64,000 nucleotides of DNA from JBDHWG01 sp046328525. GTDB lineage: Bacteria > Chloroflexota > Anaerolineae > Epilineales > JAHCIE01. A program made the translations under genes and the position numbers. The DNA lies in assembly GCA_046328525.1 (NCBI GenBank), contig JAXLWK010000005.1:62001-126000 (forward strand), given 5' to 3'. Below the pieces are notes generated by a model. That model ran no database searches. It saw only the letters and a program-made list of their open reading frames with translations, and was not told where the DNA came from. Below are positions 17,901 to 25,203 of the stretch, piece by piece (positions within the stretch are counted from its first letter, which is position 1; the number at the start of each line of letters is the position of its first letter).

Positions 17901-18938
17901 TATGACGAAGCGCCCTTCGTCCGCATCCAGGACATCATTCCGGCCGGCACGATCTACGTCGGCCACAGCCAGGGCGCGTGCGTCAACAGCGACATCCAGA
18001 ACGGCTGCTTCATCGGGAGCCTCATCCCCGGTCAGAACGGCCAGTTCAAGGTCACCATCCGCGTGCCGAACTTGAGCGAGTCCACCGACGGCAAGATCAA
18101 GCCCGGCGTCACTCTCGTCAACACCATCACCATCGCCTCCGGCTTCTCGCCCAGCGGCCCGCAGTGCGGCGTCCCCGACTACTTCGCCAGCGACAACACC
18201 GCGACGTGGTCCACGGACATCCTGAGCGACTTCGGCGACTCGCCGGCCGTCGCCCAGCCGCCGCTGCCCGGCTACGGAACCGGCTCGACGGGCACGTACA
18301 ACGGCAACTACATCCACGAGTGGCTCGGGCGGGCCGTGAGTGGCGAGCGCTCCGTGAGCGACGCCAAGGACCCCGACGGCGAGCCGAACGTCACCGCGAC
18401 GACCTTCAACGGCGACCACCAGGACGACGGCGTGTACTTCCGCAACCCCTGGGACACGAGCCTGCCGCAGACGCAGCGCGTCTACCGGCCCGGCGAACTG
18501 GCCGTGACGGCGAAGGTCATCGTCTCGGCGCGTGACCCGATGAGCGGCCGCTACGGCGCGGACCCCAGCAAGCAGATCTACATCCAGGCCTGGGCGGACA
18601 ACAACCGCAACGGCGTCTTCGGCGATGTGGGCGACATGCTGATCTTCCAGTGGCATGGCTACCCCGGCAGCACCGACGACTACGGCAACATCTGGCCGGG
18701 CGACAAGAACAACGCCCTGCTCAACATCCCCATCCGCGTGCCGGGTGAGACCGGCTGGATCATCGTGCGCGTCCGGCTGAGCTACGGAACCTGGCCGACG
18801 CCGAACGGCTCGCTCGACTACGGTGAGACCGAGGATTACCTCATCGGCACGTTCCCCGGCTACGACTGGGACAACTACCTGCCGATCCCCGGCCTGCCGC
18901 AGCCGCGCCCGGCCTACCCCGCCGGCCTGACGCAGTAA
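14946..18938 (+). CDS. Exported DUF11-repeat protein with C-terminal GEVED domain
   Basis: 1330 residues from ATG at 14946, eight bases after AAGGAGG. Residues 1-31 are a signal peptide (MLKRLLVALTSLSLLLGAAV, then NPATALG), followed by the surface motif LYAPLIAKE. About six DUF11-type Ig-like repeats of 150-190 residues follow, recognisable by (V/I)xxC(P/A)xVxVxKR openings and NTGN...PLxDTF/Y cores. The C-terminal ~230 residues, from DFGDSP to VRVRLSYG...YGETEDYLIG, are a GEVED-type module, with DNNRNGVFGDVGD as a probable Ca loop. Such proteins are cell-surface or matrix components. Five repeats carry a regularly spaced Cys pair; the sixth has none. It is monocistronic, with a strong terminator behind it. 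Confidence 0.9.
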   Translation: MLKRLLVALTSLSLLLGAAVLVWQANPATALGQPRAPFTLYAPLIAKEAFPNGSASSIQLGITTSVASNGNITYRIRITNLADKGVTVLPLEFGYDPSVLKFLSATHTPDSPTPGALRWNNLAAFSDIGPLGPAGSATASKTFDITMGTVVCPQGGIVTVNVLVSGAIDSANQVIAPAQVSNGQQVCTPLQIAKSLFNLPTGQALVGDLVTFDLLVTNPASNSTAPPALQNVTGPIVIDRFNPDILHFKAASIELQPGSFTPISATTPITGTPVGTVTFQEALANTTLTPGQSLRLHVQFEVRACGSALGTTNVGEVAVIGATGLPVRVGSSSANLVVICPNIQVTKRIQAPAQGVVAVNENITFTIAVQAVGNQAINVVPMEDIFDPNILQYVSADPAPSGVPIGGNVSWDDLLKTRGASLQPGETYTVTLLMKAVGCPVGGQTANRARVGNGIASGGGYGFGVPQSSDTVAVDVACPRVNVEKRLITPRSGLIQELGSDATYEVVVRNTGNLPLVTVPLTDTFNASIFDLISTSIPPSTNSGGKLTWTNLAVGAPLAPGQSIAMLMVLRNKACPPINQITYANSAGVTGALASFRNGTLPVPPSYSSANVDVVCAQVKLTKTLLSPPDRVVSPNVAGRSTLTFRIDITNTGNITVTRLPLVDSWDPAYLDFLRVGPNDPSPDEIISGGLTWDNLATPVSPPGPGLPPPPNTGPLLPGQHRTITVLLRPIGCPPNQTVFNEAIVDNALAIAQGAGVPTPLPKITAFSDARIACPAVEVEKRVLTEPNCDIVGINQNVTFEVIVRNTGNSTLTTIPLTDTYEANYLQFLSADPAPNSNTTSGSGQTATGLISWANVAGAAPNGFGRGLPPGESFSVKVTFKTLRSTGDIQRAPARYTLNRAGITGATDEYGFTAKPAMSAPARLRIAQADLYIEMTQETQYPTVQVNGAVTDTFGMAPWPPQMSNQVVVPGELITYTIKYGNRGPYDEAPFVRIQDIIPAGTIYVGHSQGACVNSDIQNGCFIGSLIPGQNGQFKVTIRVPNLSESTDGKIKPGVTLVNTITIASGFSPSGPQCGVPDYFASDNTATWSTDILSDFGDSPAVAQPPLPGYGTGSTGTYNGNYIHEWLGRAVSGERSVSDAKDPDGEPNVTATTFNGDHQDDGVYFRNPWDTSLPQTQRVYRPGELAVTAKVIVSARDPMSGRYGADPSKQIYIQAWADNNRNGVFGDVGDMLIFQWHGYPGSTDDYGNIWPGDKNNALLNIPIRVPGETGWIIVRVRLSYGTWPTPNGSLDYGETEDYLIGTFPGYDWDNYLPIPGLPQPRPAYPAGLTQ

Positions 18939-18957
18939 CGCGAACGGCCCCCCTGGT

Positions 18958-18981
18958 AGAGACGCGGTATACCGCGTCTCT
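18958..18981. repeat. Perfect 24-bp palindrome
   Basis: AGAGACGCGGTA is followed directly by its exact reverse complement TACCGCGTCTCT, with no loop, 20 bases after the DUF11 stop codon. It resembles dispersed 'GAGACGCGG' palindromes that recur in Chloroflexota genomes (from memory; not searched). It may add to termination, but there is no T tract. Confidence 0.75.
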
Positions 18982-18997
18982 GCCCAACGTTCAACAC

Positions 18998-19046
18998 CAT
19001 CGGCCTCTCCCGCGCGGAGAGGCCGATGCCATTGCATCGTTTTGAC
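18998..19046 (+). terminator. Rho-independent terminator of the DUF11 gene
   Basis: A perfect 13-bp stem, CATCGGCCTCTCC (18998-19010) with GGAGAGGCCGATG (19016-19028) around a CGCGC loop, is followed 11 bases later by a TTTT run. That T run is also the edge of the -35 box of the tex promoter, so the two signals are packed end to end. Confidence 0.75.
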
Positions 19047-19070
19047 ACGCTGCGCGGATAACGATACACT
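19042..19070 (+). promoter_or_regulatory. Near-consensus sigma70 promoter for tex
   Basis: TTGACA (19042-19047), a 17-base spacer and TACACT (19065-19070) lie 45 bases upstream of the tex start codon. Confidence 0.85.
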
Positions 19071-19115
19071 TCGGGCGGCACTCTCTCGAACACGAGCTAG
19101 AAACAGGGCAACGCA

Positions 19116-21365
19116 ATGACCGGCGCCCGCGCGGGCATGGATGACCCTCTCAGTACTCTCATCGCCCGGGAACTCGACCTGGGCGCAGGCCAGGTCGCGC
19201 GCACCATCGCACTCCTGGACGACGACAACACCGTCCCCTTCATCGCCCGCTACCGAAAAGAAGTTACCGAGGGCCTCGACGAGGAGCAGATTCGCGCCAT
19301 CGAGCGCCGCCGCACCTATCTGCGCCAGCTCGCCGAGCGCAAGACGGCCGTTCTGGCCTCCATCGAGGAGCAGGGCAAGCTGACCGACGAGCTGCGCGGC
19401 CAAATCGAGGCCGCCATCACGCTCCAGGCCGTCGAGGACCTCTACCTCCCCTACAAGCCGAAGCGCCGCACGCGGGCCATGATCGCCCGCGAGCACGGCC
19501 TCCAGCCCCTCGCCGACCGCCTGCGCGAGCTGCTCGCCGCGCCGCCCAAAGATCTGGGTCAGCCGGGCGGGCCGGACCTGGCGTCCCTCGCCGCCGCGTT
19601 CATCGGCGAAACCGTCGCCGACGTAGACGCGGCGCTCCACGGCGCGCGGGACATCATCGCGGAGGAAGTGTCGGAGGATGCGGCGGTGCGCGCCGAGACG
19701 CGCAAGCTGACCGCCGGCGCCGGCCGCCTCGCCGTCAGCCTCGCCGACGCGAGCCTCGACCCGACCAAGAAGTACGAGCTATACTACGACTACAGCGAGG
19801 CCATCGAGGCCGTTCCGCCGCACCGCTGGCTCGCCATCAATCGCGGCGAGCGCGAGGGTGTGCTGCGCGTTCACCTGGACGCGCCCACTGAGCGCATCCT
19901 GTCGCTGATGGAGGCGCGCGCCGGGCTAGGCCGCCCCCTGCCGCCCGCCGCCGCCCCATTCGCCGCCCAGGTGCGCGACGCGGTGCAGGACGGCTACAAG
20001 CGGCTGCTCGCCCCGGCCATCGAGCGCGAGGTGCGCGGCGACCGCACCGACGACGCCGACGGCCACGCCGTCCAGATCTTCGCCGCCAACCTGCGCGCCC
20101 TACTCCTCCAGCCCCCCCTGTCCGGCCGCGTCGTCATCGGCATAGACCCGGGCATCCGCACCGGCTGCAAGCTGGCCGTCGTGGACGCCACGGGCAAGGT
20201 GCTGACCACGGGAACCATCTACCCCTTCGAGCCGAAGAACGACAAGGCCGGCGCAAAGAAAACGCTGCTCGGCCTCATCCGCCACTTCGACGCGACCCTC
20301 CTCGCCATCGGCAACGGAACCGCCTCCCGCGAGACCGAGGCCCTCGTCGCCGAGGTCATCGGCGCGGCCGACCGCCGCGTGATGTACGCCATCGTCAACG
20401 AGGCCGGCGCGTCGGTCTACTCGGCGTCGCCCCTCGCCCGCAAGGAGATGCCCGACCTGGATGTCTCGCTGCGCGGCGCAGTGTCCATCGCCCGCCGCCT
20501 CCAGGACCCGCTCGCCGAGCTGGTCAAGATAGACCCGCAGAGCATCGGCGTCGGCCTCTACCAGCACGACGTGGATCAGCGCGAGCTGGCGGCGACGCTG
20601 GACGCCGTCGTCGAGTCGTGCGTCAACCTCGTCGGCGTGGACCTCAACACCGCCTCGCCCGCCCTGCTCAAGTACGTCTCCGGCCTGACGGCGAAGCAGG
20701 CCGAGGCCATCGTCGCCCACCGCGACGACAACGGCCCGTTCCGCCAGCGCCACGACCTGCTCAAGGTCAAGGGCGTCGGGCCGAAGGCGTTTCAGCAGGC
20801 GGCCGGCTTCCTCAAGCTGCCGGATGGCGCCAACCCGCTCGAAAACACACCCATCCACCCCGAAGCCTACCCGGCCGTCGAGCGCCTGTTCGACCTGATG
20901 GGCGTGACGGGGCGCGAGAAGGACCTGTCCGCCCGCGTGCGCGCCTTCCGCCAGAAGACGGCGCGGGAGAAAGGCGGCCTGCCCGCCCTGGCTGCGCTCC
21001 TGGAGATCGGCGAGCCGACCCTGGCCGACATCCTCGACAGCCTCGAGCGCCCCGGCCGCGACCCGCGCGAGGACGCGCCGCCCATCATCCTGCGCCAGGA
21101 CGTGCTGTCCCTCGACGACCTCAAGGAGGGCATGGTGCTGAAAGGCACGGTGCGCAACGTCGTGGACTTCGGCGTATTCGTGGACATCGGCGTCAAGCAC
21201 GACGGCCTGGTGCATATCTCCGAGATGGCCGACCGCCGCATTCGCCACCCTCTTGATGTGGCGCAGGTGGGAGATATTGTCCGCGTGCGCGTATTGAAAG
21301 TAGACAAAGAACGCGGGCGTATCGGCCTGAGCATGAAGGGTATGGCAGGCGATGGGGATCATTAG
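19116..21365 (+). CDS. tex: Tex family transcription accessory / RNA-binding protein
   Basis: 749 residues, typical for Tex. Order: helical N-terminal domain with NTVPFIARYRKE, LQAVEDLYLPYKPKRRTRA, a YqgF/RNase H-like fold (VVIGIDPGIRTGCKLAVVD), helix-hairpin-helix motifs (LLKVKGVGPKAFQQAAGFL), and a C-terminal S1 domain (GMVLKGTVRNVVDFGVFVDI, then HDGLVHISEM). Tex binds nucleic acid and associates with the transcription and translation machinery; its exact role is still loosely defined. ATG at 19137 is an alternative start seven codons in. The stop overlaps the start of the Ser/Gly-rich membrane protein gene by 14 bases, so the downstream genes are probably co-expressed. Confidence 0.96.
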   Translation: MTGARAGMDDPLSTLIARELDLGAGQVARTIALLDDDNTVPFIARYRKEVTEGLDEEQIRAIERRRTYLRQLAERKTAVLASIEEQGKLTDELRGQIEAAITLQAVEDLYLPYKPKRRTRAMIAREHGLQPLADRLRELLAAPPKDLGQPGGPDLASLAAAFIGETVADVDAALHGARDIIAEEVSEDAAVRAETRKLTAGAGRLAVSLADASLDPTKKYELYYDYSEAIEAVPPHRWLAINRGEREGVLRVHLDAPTERILSLMEARAGLGRPLPPAAAPFAAQVRDAVQDGYKRLLAPAIEREVRGDRTDDADGHAVQIFAANLRALLLQPPLSGRVVIGIDPGIRTGCKLAVVDATGKVLTTGTIYPFEPKNDKAGAKKTLLGLIRHFDATLLAIGNGTASRETEALVAEVIGAADRRVMYAIVNEAGASVYSASPLARKEMPDLDVSLRGAVSIARRLQDPLAELVKIDPQSIGVGLYQHDVDQRELAATLDAVVESCVNLVGVDLNTASPALLKYVSGLTAKQAEAIVAHRDDNGPFRQRHDLLKVKGVGPKAFQQAAGFLKLPDGANPLENTPIHPEAYPAVERLFDLMGVTGREKDLSARVRAFRQKTAREKGGLPALAALLEIGEPTLADILDSLERPGRDPREDAPPIILRQDVLSLDDLKEGMVLKGTVRNVVDFGVFVDIGVKHDGLVHISEMADRRIRHPLDVAQVGDIVRVRVLKVDKERGRIGLSMKGMAGDGDH

Positions 21366-21882
21366 GCGCTTTTTCGCGTGGACGTGGGAGTCACGCACCC
21401 ACGCCCTCCTCGGCATCGTGGCGTGCGTGCTTGTGGCGTGTGTGGGGCTGAACATGATGGCCGGCGCGCTGGCCGCCCCGGCCGCGCGCACCAGCTCGCC
21501 CACCAGCGGCCCGGTGAGTGGCGGGGGCTACAACAGCGGGCCGGTCGGCATCCCGCCGATCATCGTGCTGCCGGGCGGCGGGAGTCGGAGTGGGCCGTCC
21601 CTGCCGGCGCCGAGCACCTCGAACAACCCGGCGCCGTCGCGCCCCTCCGACACCGGCTCGTGGGGCAGCTCGAGCGGGTCGAGCAACAGCGGCAAATCGG
21701 ATTCTGGCTCGTGGGGCAGCTCGAAAAGCTCCGGCAGCAGCAGTAGCGGCAAGTCGGACTCTGGCTCCTGGGGCAGCAGCTCGAAAAGCTCTAGCAGCGG
21801 CAAGTCGGATTCCGGCTCCTGGGGCAGCTCGAAAAGCTCTAGCCCGTCCAAGCCGTCGTCGTCCGGCCGCTCCAAGCGCTAA
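21352..21882 (+). CDS. Ser/Gly-rich repeat protein with one N-terminal membrane segment
   Basis: 176 residues with no family that I recognise. Residues ~18-42 are hydrophobic (HALLGIVACVLVACVGLNMM), a membrane anchor or signal. The middle is Gly/Pro-rich, and the C-terminal half is low complexity with a repeated SDSGSWGSS unit, four times with GKSD or PSD lead-ins, ending in a basic SGRSKR tail. It overlaps the end of tex by 14 bases and is followed after 17 bases by the next membrane protein. I infer a membrane-tethered, disordered extracellular or cytoplasmic tail. The repeat codons are near-identical, which fits recent slippage or expansion. Confidence 0.75.
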   Translation: MGIIRRFFAWTWESRTHALLGIVACVLVACVGLNMMAGALAAPAARTSSPTSGPVSGGGYNSGPVGIPPIIVLPGGGSRSGPSLPAPSTSNNPAPSRPSDTGSWGSSSGSSNSGKSDSGSWGSSKSSGSSSSGKSDSGSWGSSSKSSSSGKSDSGSWGSSKSSSPSKPSSSGRSKR

Positions 21883-21899
21883 CCAGTGGGAATATCGCC

Positions 21900-22673
21900 A
21901 TGAACTTCTTCTTCGGTCTCTGTCTCGTCATCGTCGCCGTCATCGTGGCGGTCGCCATCTGGACCGGCTACAAGCGCAACCAGGGTAAGGGGCGGGGCGA
22001 TGCGGCCGCCGCGCCGCCCCCCGCATCTCTGCGCAACCCGGAGATGCAGGCTCGCAGCATGCTCGACAGGTTGCTGGCGGTCCAGCCCGGCCAGACGATT
22101 GTCACGCAGATGGACGAGTACTACCTTGTCCAGGGCGATGTGACCCTCAGGGAGCTGGCGCAGTATGGCGGCTCGGCGCAGTGGACGCCGACCGGGCGCG
22201 AGCTGCTCCTGATCGAGACCCAGGGCGAGAGCAACGACAACGCGGTCTTTGCCTATCTACCGGCCACTGAGGGCGGCGCCCTCCAGCTGTTCAAGATGAC
22301 GCCCCACGACCCTGCCGGCTGGAACCAGCGCCTCGTCGGCGACGACGAGCGGGCGGGACCGGCGCGCGCCTTCGCCGACCTGGACCAGCGCCAGGACCTG
22401 CAGGGCGAGGCCCTGGCGAGCATCCAATTCAAGGCGTTCGACACGACGTGGCAGATGGCCGACATCGGCCAGGCCGCCTACACGGGGCAGGGCGCGGCGT
22501 TCCTGTCCGGCCAGGGCGAGGTGCGCTTCGCCACCGCCCGCGAGGTCGGCGGCGCGCAGCGCCTGCTGTTCGTCAACTTCCTGCGCGGCAGCTCCGCCTC
22601 CGAGGATGGCCTGTTCGTCGGCGCGGAGTACCGGATTGACATGCTCAAGGACATCACGGCCCAGCGGGCTTGA
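21900..22673 (+). CDS. Membrane-anchored DUF4178-like protein
   Basis: 257 residues. One N-terminal membrane helix (residues 2-24), a short basic stretch, and then a soluble region beginning around residue 55 (AVQPGQTIVTQMDEYYLVQGDVTLRE...). Its pattern, an opening 'G-x-x-V' strand, 'YYLVQGDVTL' and a later 'AQWTPTGRELLLIE', resembles DUF4178 proteins, but I call this from pattern only. A second similar strand set lies in the C-terminal half (IQFKAFDTTWQMADIGQA). DUF4178 proteins often neighbour DUF350 membrane proteins, and one is found next here. Function unknown; likely a membrane-surface accessory protein. Confidence 0.65.
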   Translation: MNFFFGLCLVIVAVIVAVAIWTGYKRNQGKGRGDAAAAPPPASLRNPEMQARSMLDRLLAVQPGQTIVTQMDEYYLVQGDVTLRELAQYGGSAQWTPTGRELLLIETQGESNDNAVFAYLPATEGGALQLFKMTPHDPAGWNQRLVGDDERAGPARAFADLDQRQDLQGEALASIQFKAFDTTWQMADIGQAAYTGQGAAFLSGQGEVRFATAREVGGAQRLLFVNFLRGSSASEDGLFVGAEYRIDMLKDITAQRA

Positions 22674-22725
22674 TTGCCTGGCCCACTGCCCTTGACGGGT
22701 CTGTTACACATGGGGTGTGCGTCTC

Positions 22726-22781
22726 GTAGTGACGACTTTAGTCGTTCTGCGGGCGCAAGAGCGACTGGAAGTCGCTACTAC
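22726..22781. repeat. Double palindrome of the GACT-AGTC class
   Basis: Two short hairpins stand in tandem: ACGACT-TT-AGTCGT (22732-22745) and AGCGACT-GGA-AGTCGCT (22760-22776). They are enclosed by GTAGTG on the left and its imperfect complement CTACTAC on the right. The element lies in the 139-base gap before the DUF350-like gene, and shares its GACT/AGTC arms with the elements at 44050 and 58777. Confidence 0.65.
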
Positions 22782-22812
22782 ATGTCTCCCATCCACACAA
22801 GGAAGCTGAACA

Positions 22813-23133
22813 ATGCGCAATTATCGAATCGCTCTCGGCATCGGCGCGGGCCTGATGATCGTCCTCCTGATCGTCGGCATTCTCCAGGACCCGGCGGCCT
22901 TTCTCGCCGACGCCGCCCGAATCCCGCAGGCGTGGGCGTCCCTCGCGTTGTGGCTGGCGGTCTCCGTCCTCGTCTTCTGGCTTGCCGCCGAGGTCCTGAC
23001 GCGCCTGCTCATCGGCAAGGGCCTGGCCCAGCTGCGAGAAGATGGCGACCCGCAGTTCGAGCAGAACCTTGTGCTCGCCGGGCTGATTACCCTCGCCATC
23101 CTGCTCCTCGTCGCCCAGGGCCGCGTCCCCTGA
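22813..23133 (+). CDS. Small DUF350-like membrane protein
   Basis: 106 residues with three hydrophobic segments (residues ~7-24, 41-64 and 86-102). Between helices two and three is a charged loop (KGLAQLREDGDPQFEQNLVLAG). The 'helix - E-x-N-LxLAG - helix' arrangement recalls DUF350/YjfL proteins, which usually have four helices, so this would be a short or divergent version. ATG at 22813 has AAGGAAG at good spacing. It follows the DUF4178-like gene, a neighbour pairing that supports the assignment. Molecular role unknown. Confidence 0.6.
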   Translation: MRNYRIALGIGAGLMIVLLIVGILQDPAAFLADAARIPQAWASLALWLAVSVLVFWLAAEVLTRLLIGKGLAQLREDGDPQFEQNLVLAGLITLAILLLVAQGRVP

Positions 23134-23236
23134 GCCGCCGGGCCTGGCACAGCCTGTGCTATGGTGAACAGGTCCGAAGGTGAAACAAACGGCTGTTAGT
23201 CGTTTGCGGGTCTCATCTTGAGATGAGGATAGGGAC

Positions 23237-23677
23237 ATGACGATCAAGAGATTGGACCACGTCAGCGTCGTCGTCGAAGACCTTACAGCCGCGATTGCTT
23301 TTTTCACCGTCCTCGGCATGGCGCTCGAAGGCGAGGCGGCGATCGAAGGCCCGTGGGTGGACCGCGTCAACGGGATCGAAGGTATCCAGATCAATATCGT
23401 TATGATGCGCACCCCGGATGGGCATGGGCGGCTTGAGCTGACGAAGTTTCGCAATCCACAACTCGTCGAGCTCGAACCGGCGATGGCGCCGCCGAACGCG
23501 CCGGGCCTCCGCAGCGTCATGTTCGCAGTCGAAAGCGTCGCCGACACAGTCGCTCGCCTGCGCGCCATCGGCGCCGAACTCATCGGCGAGGTGGTCCAGT
23601 ACGAGGACATGTACAAACTCTGCTACGTGCGAGGCCCGGCGGGTATCATCGTCGCGCTGGCCGAGGAACTCTCCTAA
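23237..23677 (+). CDS. VOC (glyoxalase/bleomycin-resistance fold) family protein
   Basis: 146 residues with two beta-alpha-beta-beta-beta halves: LDHVSVVVEDLTAAIAFF with LGM at the start, HGRLELTKFRNP in the first half, then SVMFAVESVADTVARLRAIG and CYVRGPAGIIVALAEEL. His8 and the Glu in 'RLELTKF' fit metal positions of the fold. VOC enzymes include glyoxalases, dioxygenases, epimerases and resistance proteins; the reaction cannot be told here. GAGGATAGGGAC precedes the ATG. A 7-bp hairpin (CTCATCT-TG-AGATGAG, 23212-23227) ends just upstream of that ribosome-binding site. It is convergent with the META lipoprotein gene. Confidence 0.85.
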   Translation: MTIKRLDHVSVVVEDLTAAIAFFTVLGMALEGEAAIEGPWVDRVNGIEGIQINIVMMRTPDGHGRLELTKFRNPQLVELEPAMAPPNAPGLRSVMFAVESVADTVARLRAIGAELIGEVVQYEDMYKLCYVRGPAGIIVALAEELS

Positions 23678-23733
23678 AGCGTTCACCGCCTGCGACCAGC
23701 GGCGGTCATTCCAGGCTCCACCAGAGAAAACGA

Positions 23734-23764
23734 CGCCGGCTGCTCCGCGTGGGAGCAGCCGGCG
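23734..23764. terminator. Bidirectional terminator between convergent genes
   Basis: A 13-bp perfect stem, CGCCGGCTGCTCC (23734-23746) with GGAGCAGCCGGCG (23752-23764), has a five-base loop. On the minus strand it is followed by TCGTTTTCTCT, a good T-rich tail for the META gene; on the plus strand the tail is weaker (ACTTGTTGG). It sits midway between the VOC and META stop codons. Confidence 0.8.
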
Positions 23765-23787
23765 ACTTGTTGGTGTCTGAGACGAGG

Positions 23788-24999
23788 TTACTTCGACGTC
23801 TTGTAGGTCGCAAGCATCGCGCCTGAGGCGTCGCGCAGCTCCATCGTATCGTCGCGGATGGTGTATGTCGCCGCGTTCGGGAGCGCCGTCAGGTACGCCT
23901 GCTCCTGCTGCATGACGGCCTGGGCGCACGCCTTCATGGTCGCGGCCGGCTGGCTAATCTGGATATTCGTACCCGACGTCTGGAAGCCGGCGTTATACGA
24001 GTTGCAGCCCGCCGAGCCGCTCAGCTTGCCGTCGGTGCCGAAGATCGCCGTAATCTCGGTGCCGCTTGCCACGGACACGACGGCGTTCTTGCCGTTGTTG
24101 ACGCCCGTTGCGACCCAGCGCGTGGTCGTGAGGGACACAGGCTGGCTGGCCTGGAACTTCAGCGTGGTCTTGCCCGCGCTGTTCATCAGCTCCAGGGTGT
24201 CCCCCGTAATCTTGAACGTGGCCGACGCCTGGAGCGCCTTGAAGTACGCCTGCTCCAGCGTCATGATCGGCTGCGGGCACGCCTTCATGGTCGCCGCCAC
24301 CTCGCTGATCATGATCTGGTTGCCGTTGACGCTGTACGACCCGAAGTAGTTGTTGCAGCCGCCCGTACCCGTCACCTTGCCGTTGTTGAACTCGGCCGTC
24401 GTGCGCGTGTTGGCGGGAACGTTGGTCATCGCGCCCTGGGCGTTGGCATACGCCGTCAGTTTCCACAGCGTCCCTTCGAGGCCGCCGGCTGGCTGAGCGC
24501 CACCCGCCGCGCCACCCGCCGCCGCGCCACCCGCCGCCGCGCCACCCGCTGCTGCGCCACCTGCTGCTGCGCCACCTGCTGCCGCGCCACCCGCCGCCGG
24601 CGCCTGAGCCGTCGCCGCGGGCTGTGGCTGGGCCGCCGCCGTCGTGGGCTGGGCCTTCGCCGCCGCCGTGGGCTGGGCCGCTGCCGCCGGCTGAGTCGCC
24701 GCCGCCTTCGGCGCGGCCTGGGTTGTCGCGCCCGCCTGGGGGGTCGTGGCAGCCTTCGGCGCGCCGGGCAGAGCCGCCGTCGCGCGCGCCGCACCGCCGG
24801 CAGCGCCGGTCGCGGCCGGGGTGGCGCCGGCCGGGCGAGACGCCACGGCTGTGCCGGTCGGCTGCGCGCCGCCGCCCGCGCCCGGCAGCGGCAGCGCCTG
24901 CCGCAGCTGGCTACAGGATGAGATGGCGACCGCAACGGCCACCAGGATCAGGGACAGCCACATCAGGCGTCCCAGCTTCGAGCCAGATTTCGGGGTCAT
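23788..24999 (-). CDS. Lipoprotein with two META (HslJ-like) domains
   Basis: 403 residues from ATG at 24999 (GGAGGACGC upstream). Residues 13-30 are hydrophobic and end ISSCSQL, a plausible lipobox. Residues ~35-165 are a low-complexity Ala/Pro/Thr/Gln linker ending in five or more AAGGA units. Two META domains follow (~175-285 and ~290-400), each with LW/RW near the start, a GCN(N/S)Y motif, a (V/P)AATMKAC motif with the family's paired cysteines, an EQAY helix, and a final LELM or MELR strand. META/HslJ domains occur in envelope proteins linked to heat-shock or drug-stress responses; binding partners are unknown. The two domains are clearly an internal duplication. Confidence 0.9.
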   Translation of the reverse strand: MTPKSGSKLGRLMWLSLILVAVAVAISSCSQLRQALPLPGAGGGAQPTGTAVASRPAGATPAATGAAGGAARATAALPGAPKAATTPQAGATTQAAPKAAATQPAAAAQPTAAAKAQPTTAAAQPQPAATAQAPAAGGAAAGGAAAGGAAAGGAAAGGAAAGGAAGGAQPAGGLEGTLWKLTAYANAQGAMTNVPANTRTTAEFNNGKVTGTGGCNNYFGSYSVNGNQIMISEVAATMKACPQPIMTLEQAYFKALQASATFKITGDTLELMNSAGKTTLKFQASQPVSLTTTRWVATGVNNGKNAVVSVASGTEITAIFGTDGKLSGSAGCNSYNAGFQTSGTNIQISQPAATMKACAQAVMQQEQAYLTALPNAATYTIRDDTMELRDASGAMLATYKTSK

Positions 25000-25081
25000 G
25001 CGTCCTCCATAGATGATGTGATAAAGACCGTTCTGCGAATGAAAATGCTGCGCCCACTGCGCCGCCAATGAGAGCACTCTC

Positions 25082-25110
25082 AGTATAGCATACTTTCCAA
25101 TAACGCGCAA
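25082..25110 (-). promoter_or_regulatory. Probable promoter of the META lipoprotein gene
   Basis: On the minus strand TTGCGC (25105-25110), 17 bases, and TATACT (25082-25087), 83 bases upstream of the ATG. It lies back to back with the plus-strand promoter at 25142. Confidence 0.65.
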
Positions 25111-25141
25111 CACGTAACAACACCTAGCAACCTTAATTTCC

Positions 25142-25170
25142 TTGGATGAACCGCCCAACTTCCCTATAAT
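25142..25170 (+). promoter_or_regulatory. Sigma70 promoter of the beta-propeller lipoprotein gene
   Basis: TTGGAT (25142-25147), a 17-base spacer, and a perfect TATAAT (25165-25170). The in-frame TTG at 25171 directly follows the -10 box, so it would be at or before the transcription start. This is why the start codon must be placed downstream at GTG 25204. Confidence 0.85.
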
Positions 25171-25203
25171 TTGCGCGATTGGCTGCCGCGAAAGAGAGAC
25201 ATT

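Noticed and set aside
17493..19640. A 715-codon open frame on the minus strand across the DUF11 gene and the tex start
   Set aside because: Composition is Arg/Ala/Gly/Val-rich with no motif. It is the antisense shadow of strongly recognisable genes in GC-rich DNA and crosses both a terminator and a promoter.
22738..23616. A 292-codon minus-strand open frame across the DUF350-like and VOC genes
   Set aside because: The plus-strand products have good ribosome-binding sites and recognisable folds; the minus frame has no family character and crosses intergenic repeats.
25171..25203. Earlier TTG start for the beta-propeller lipoprotein
   Set aside because: The codon follows the -10 box directly, so it would be at or before the transcription start; GTG at 25204 gives a proper lipoprotein signal.
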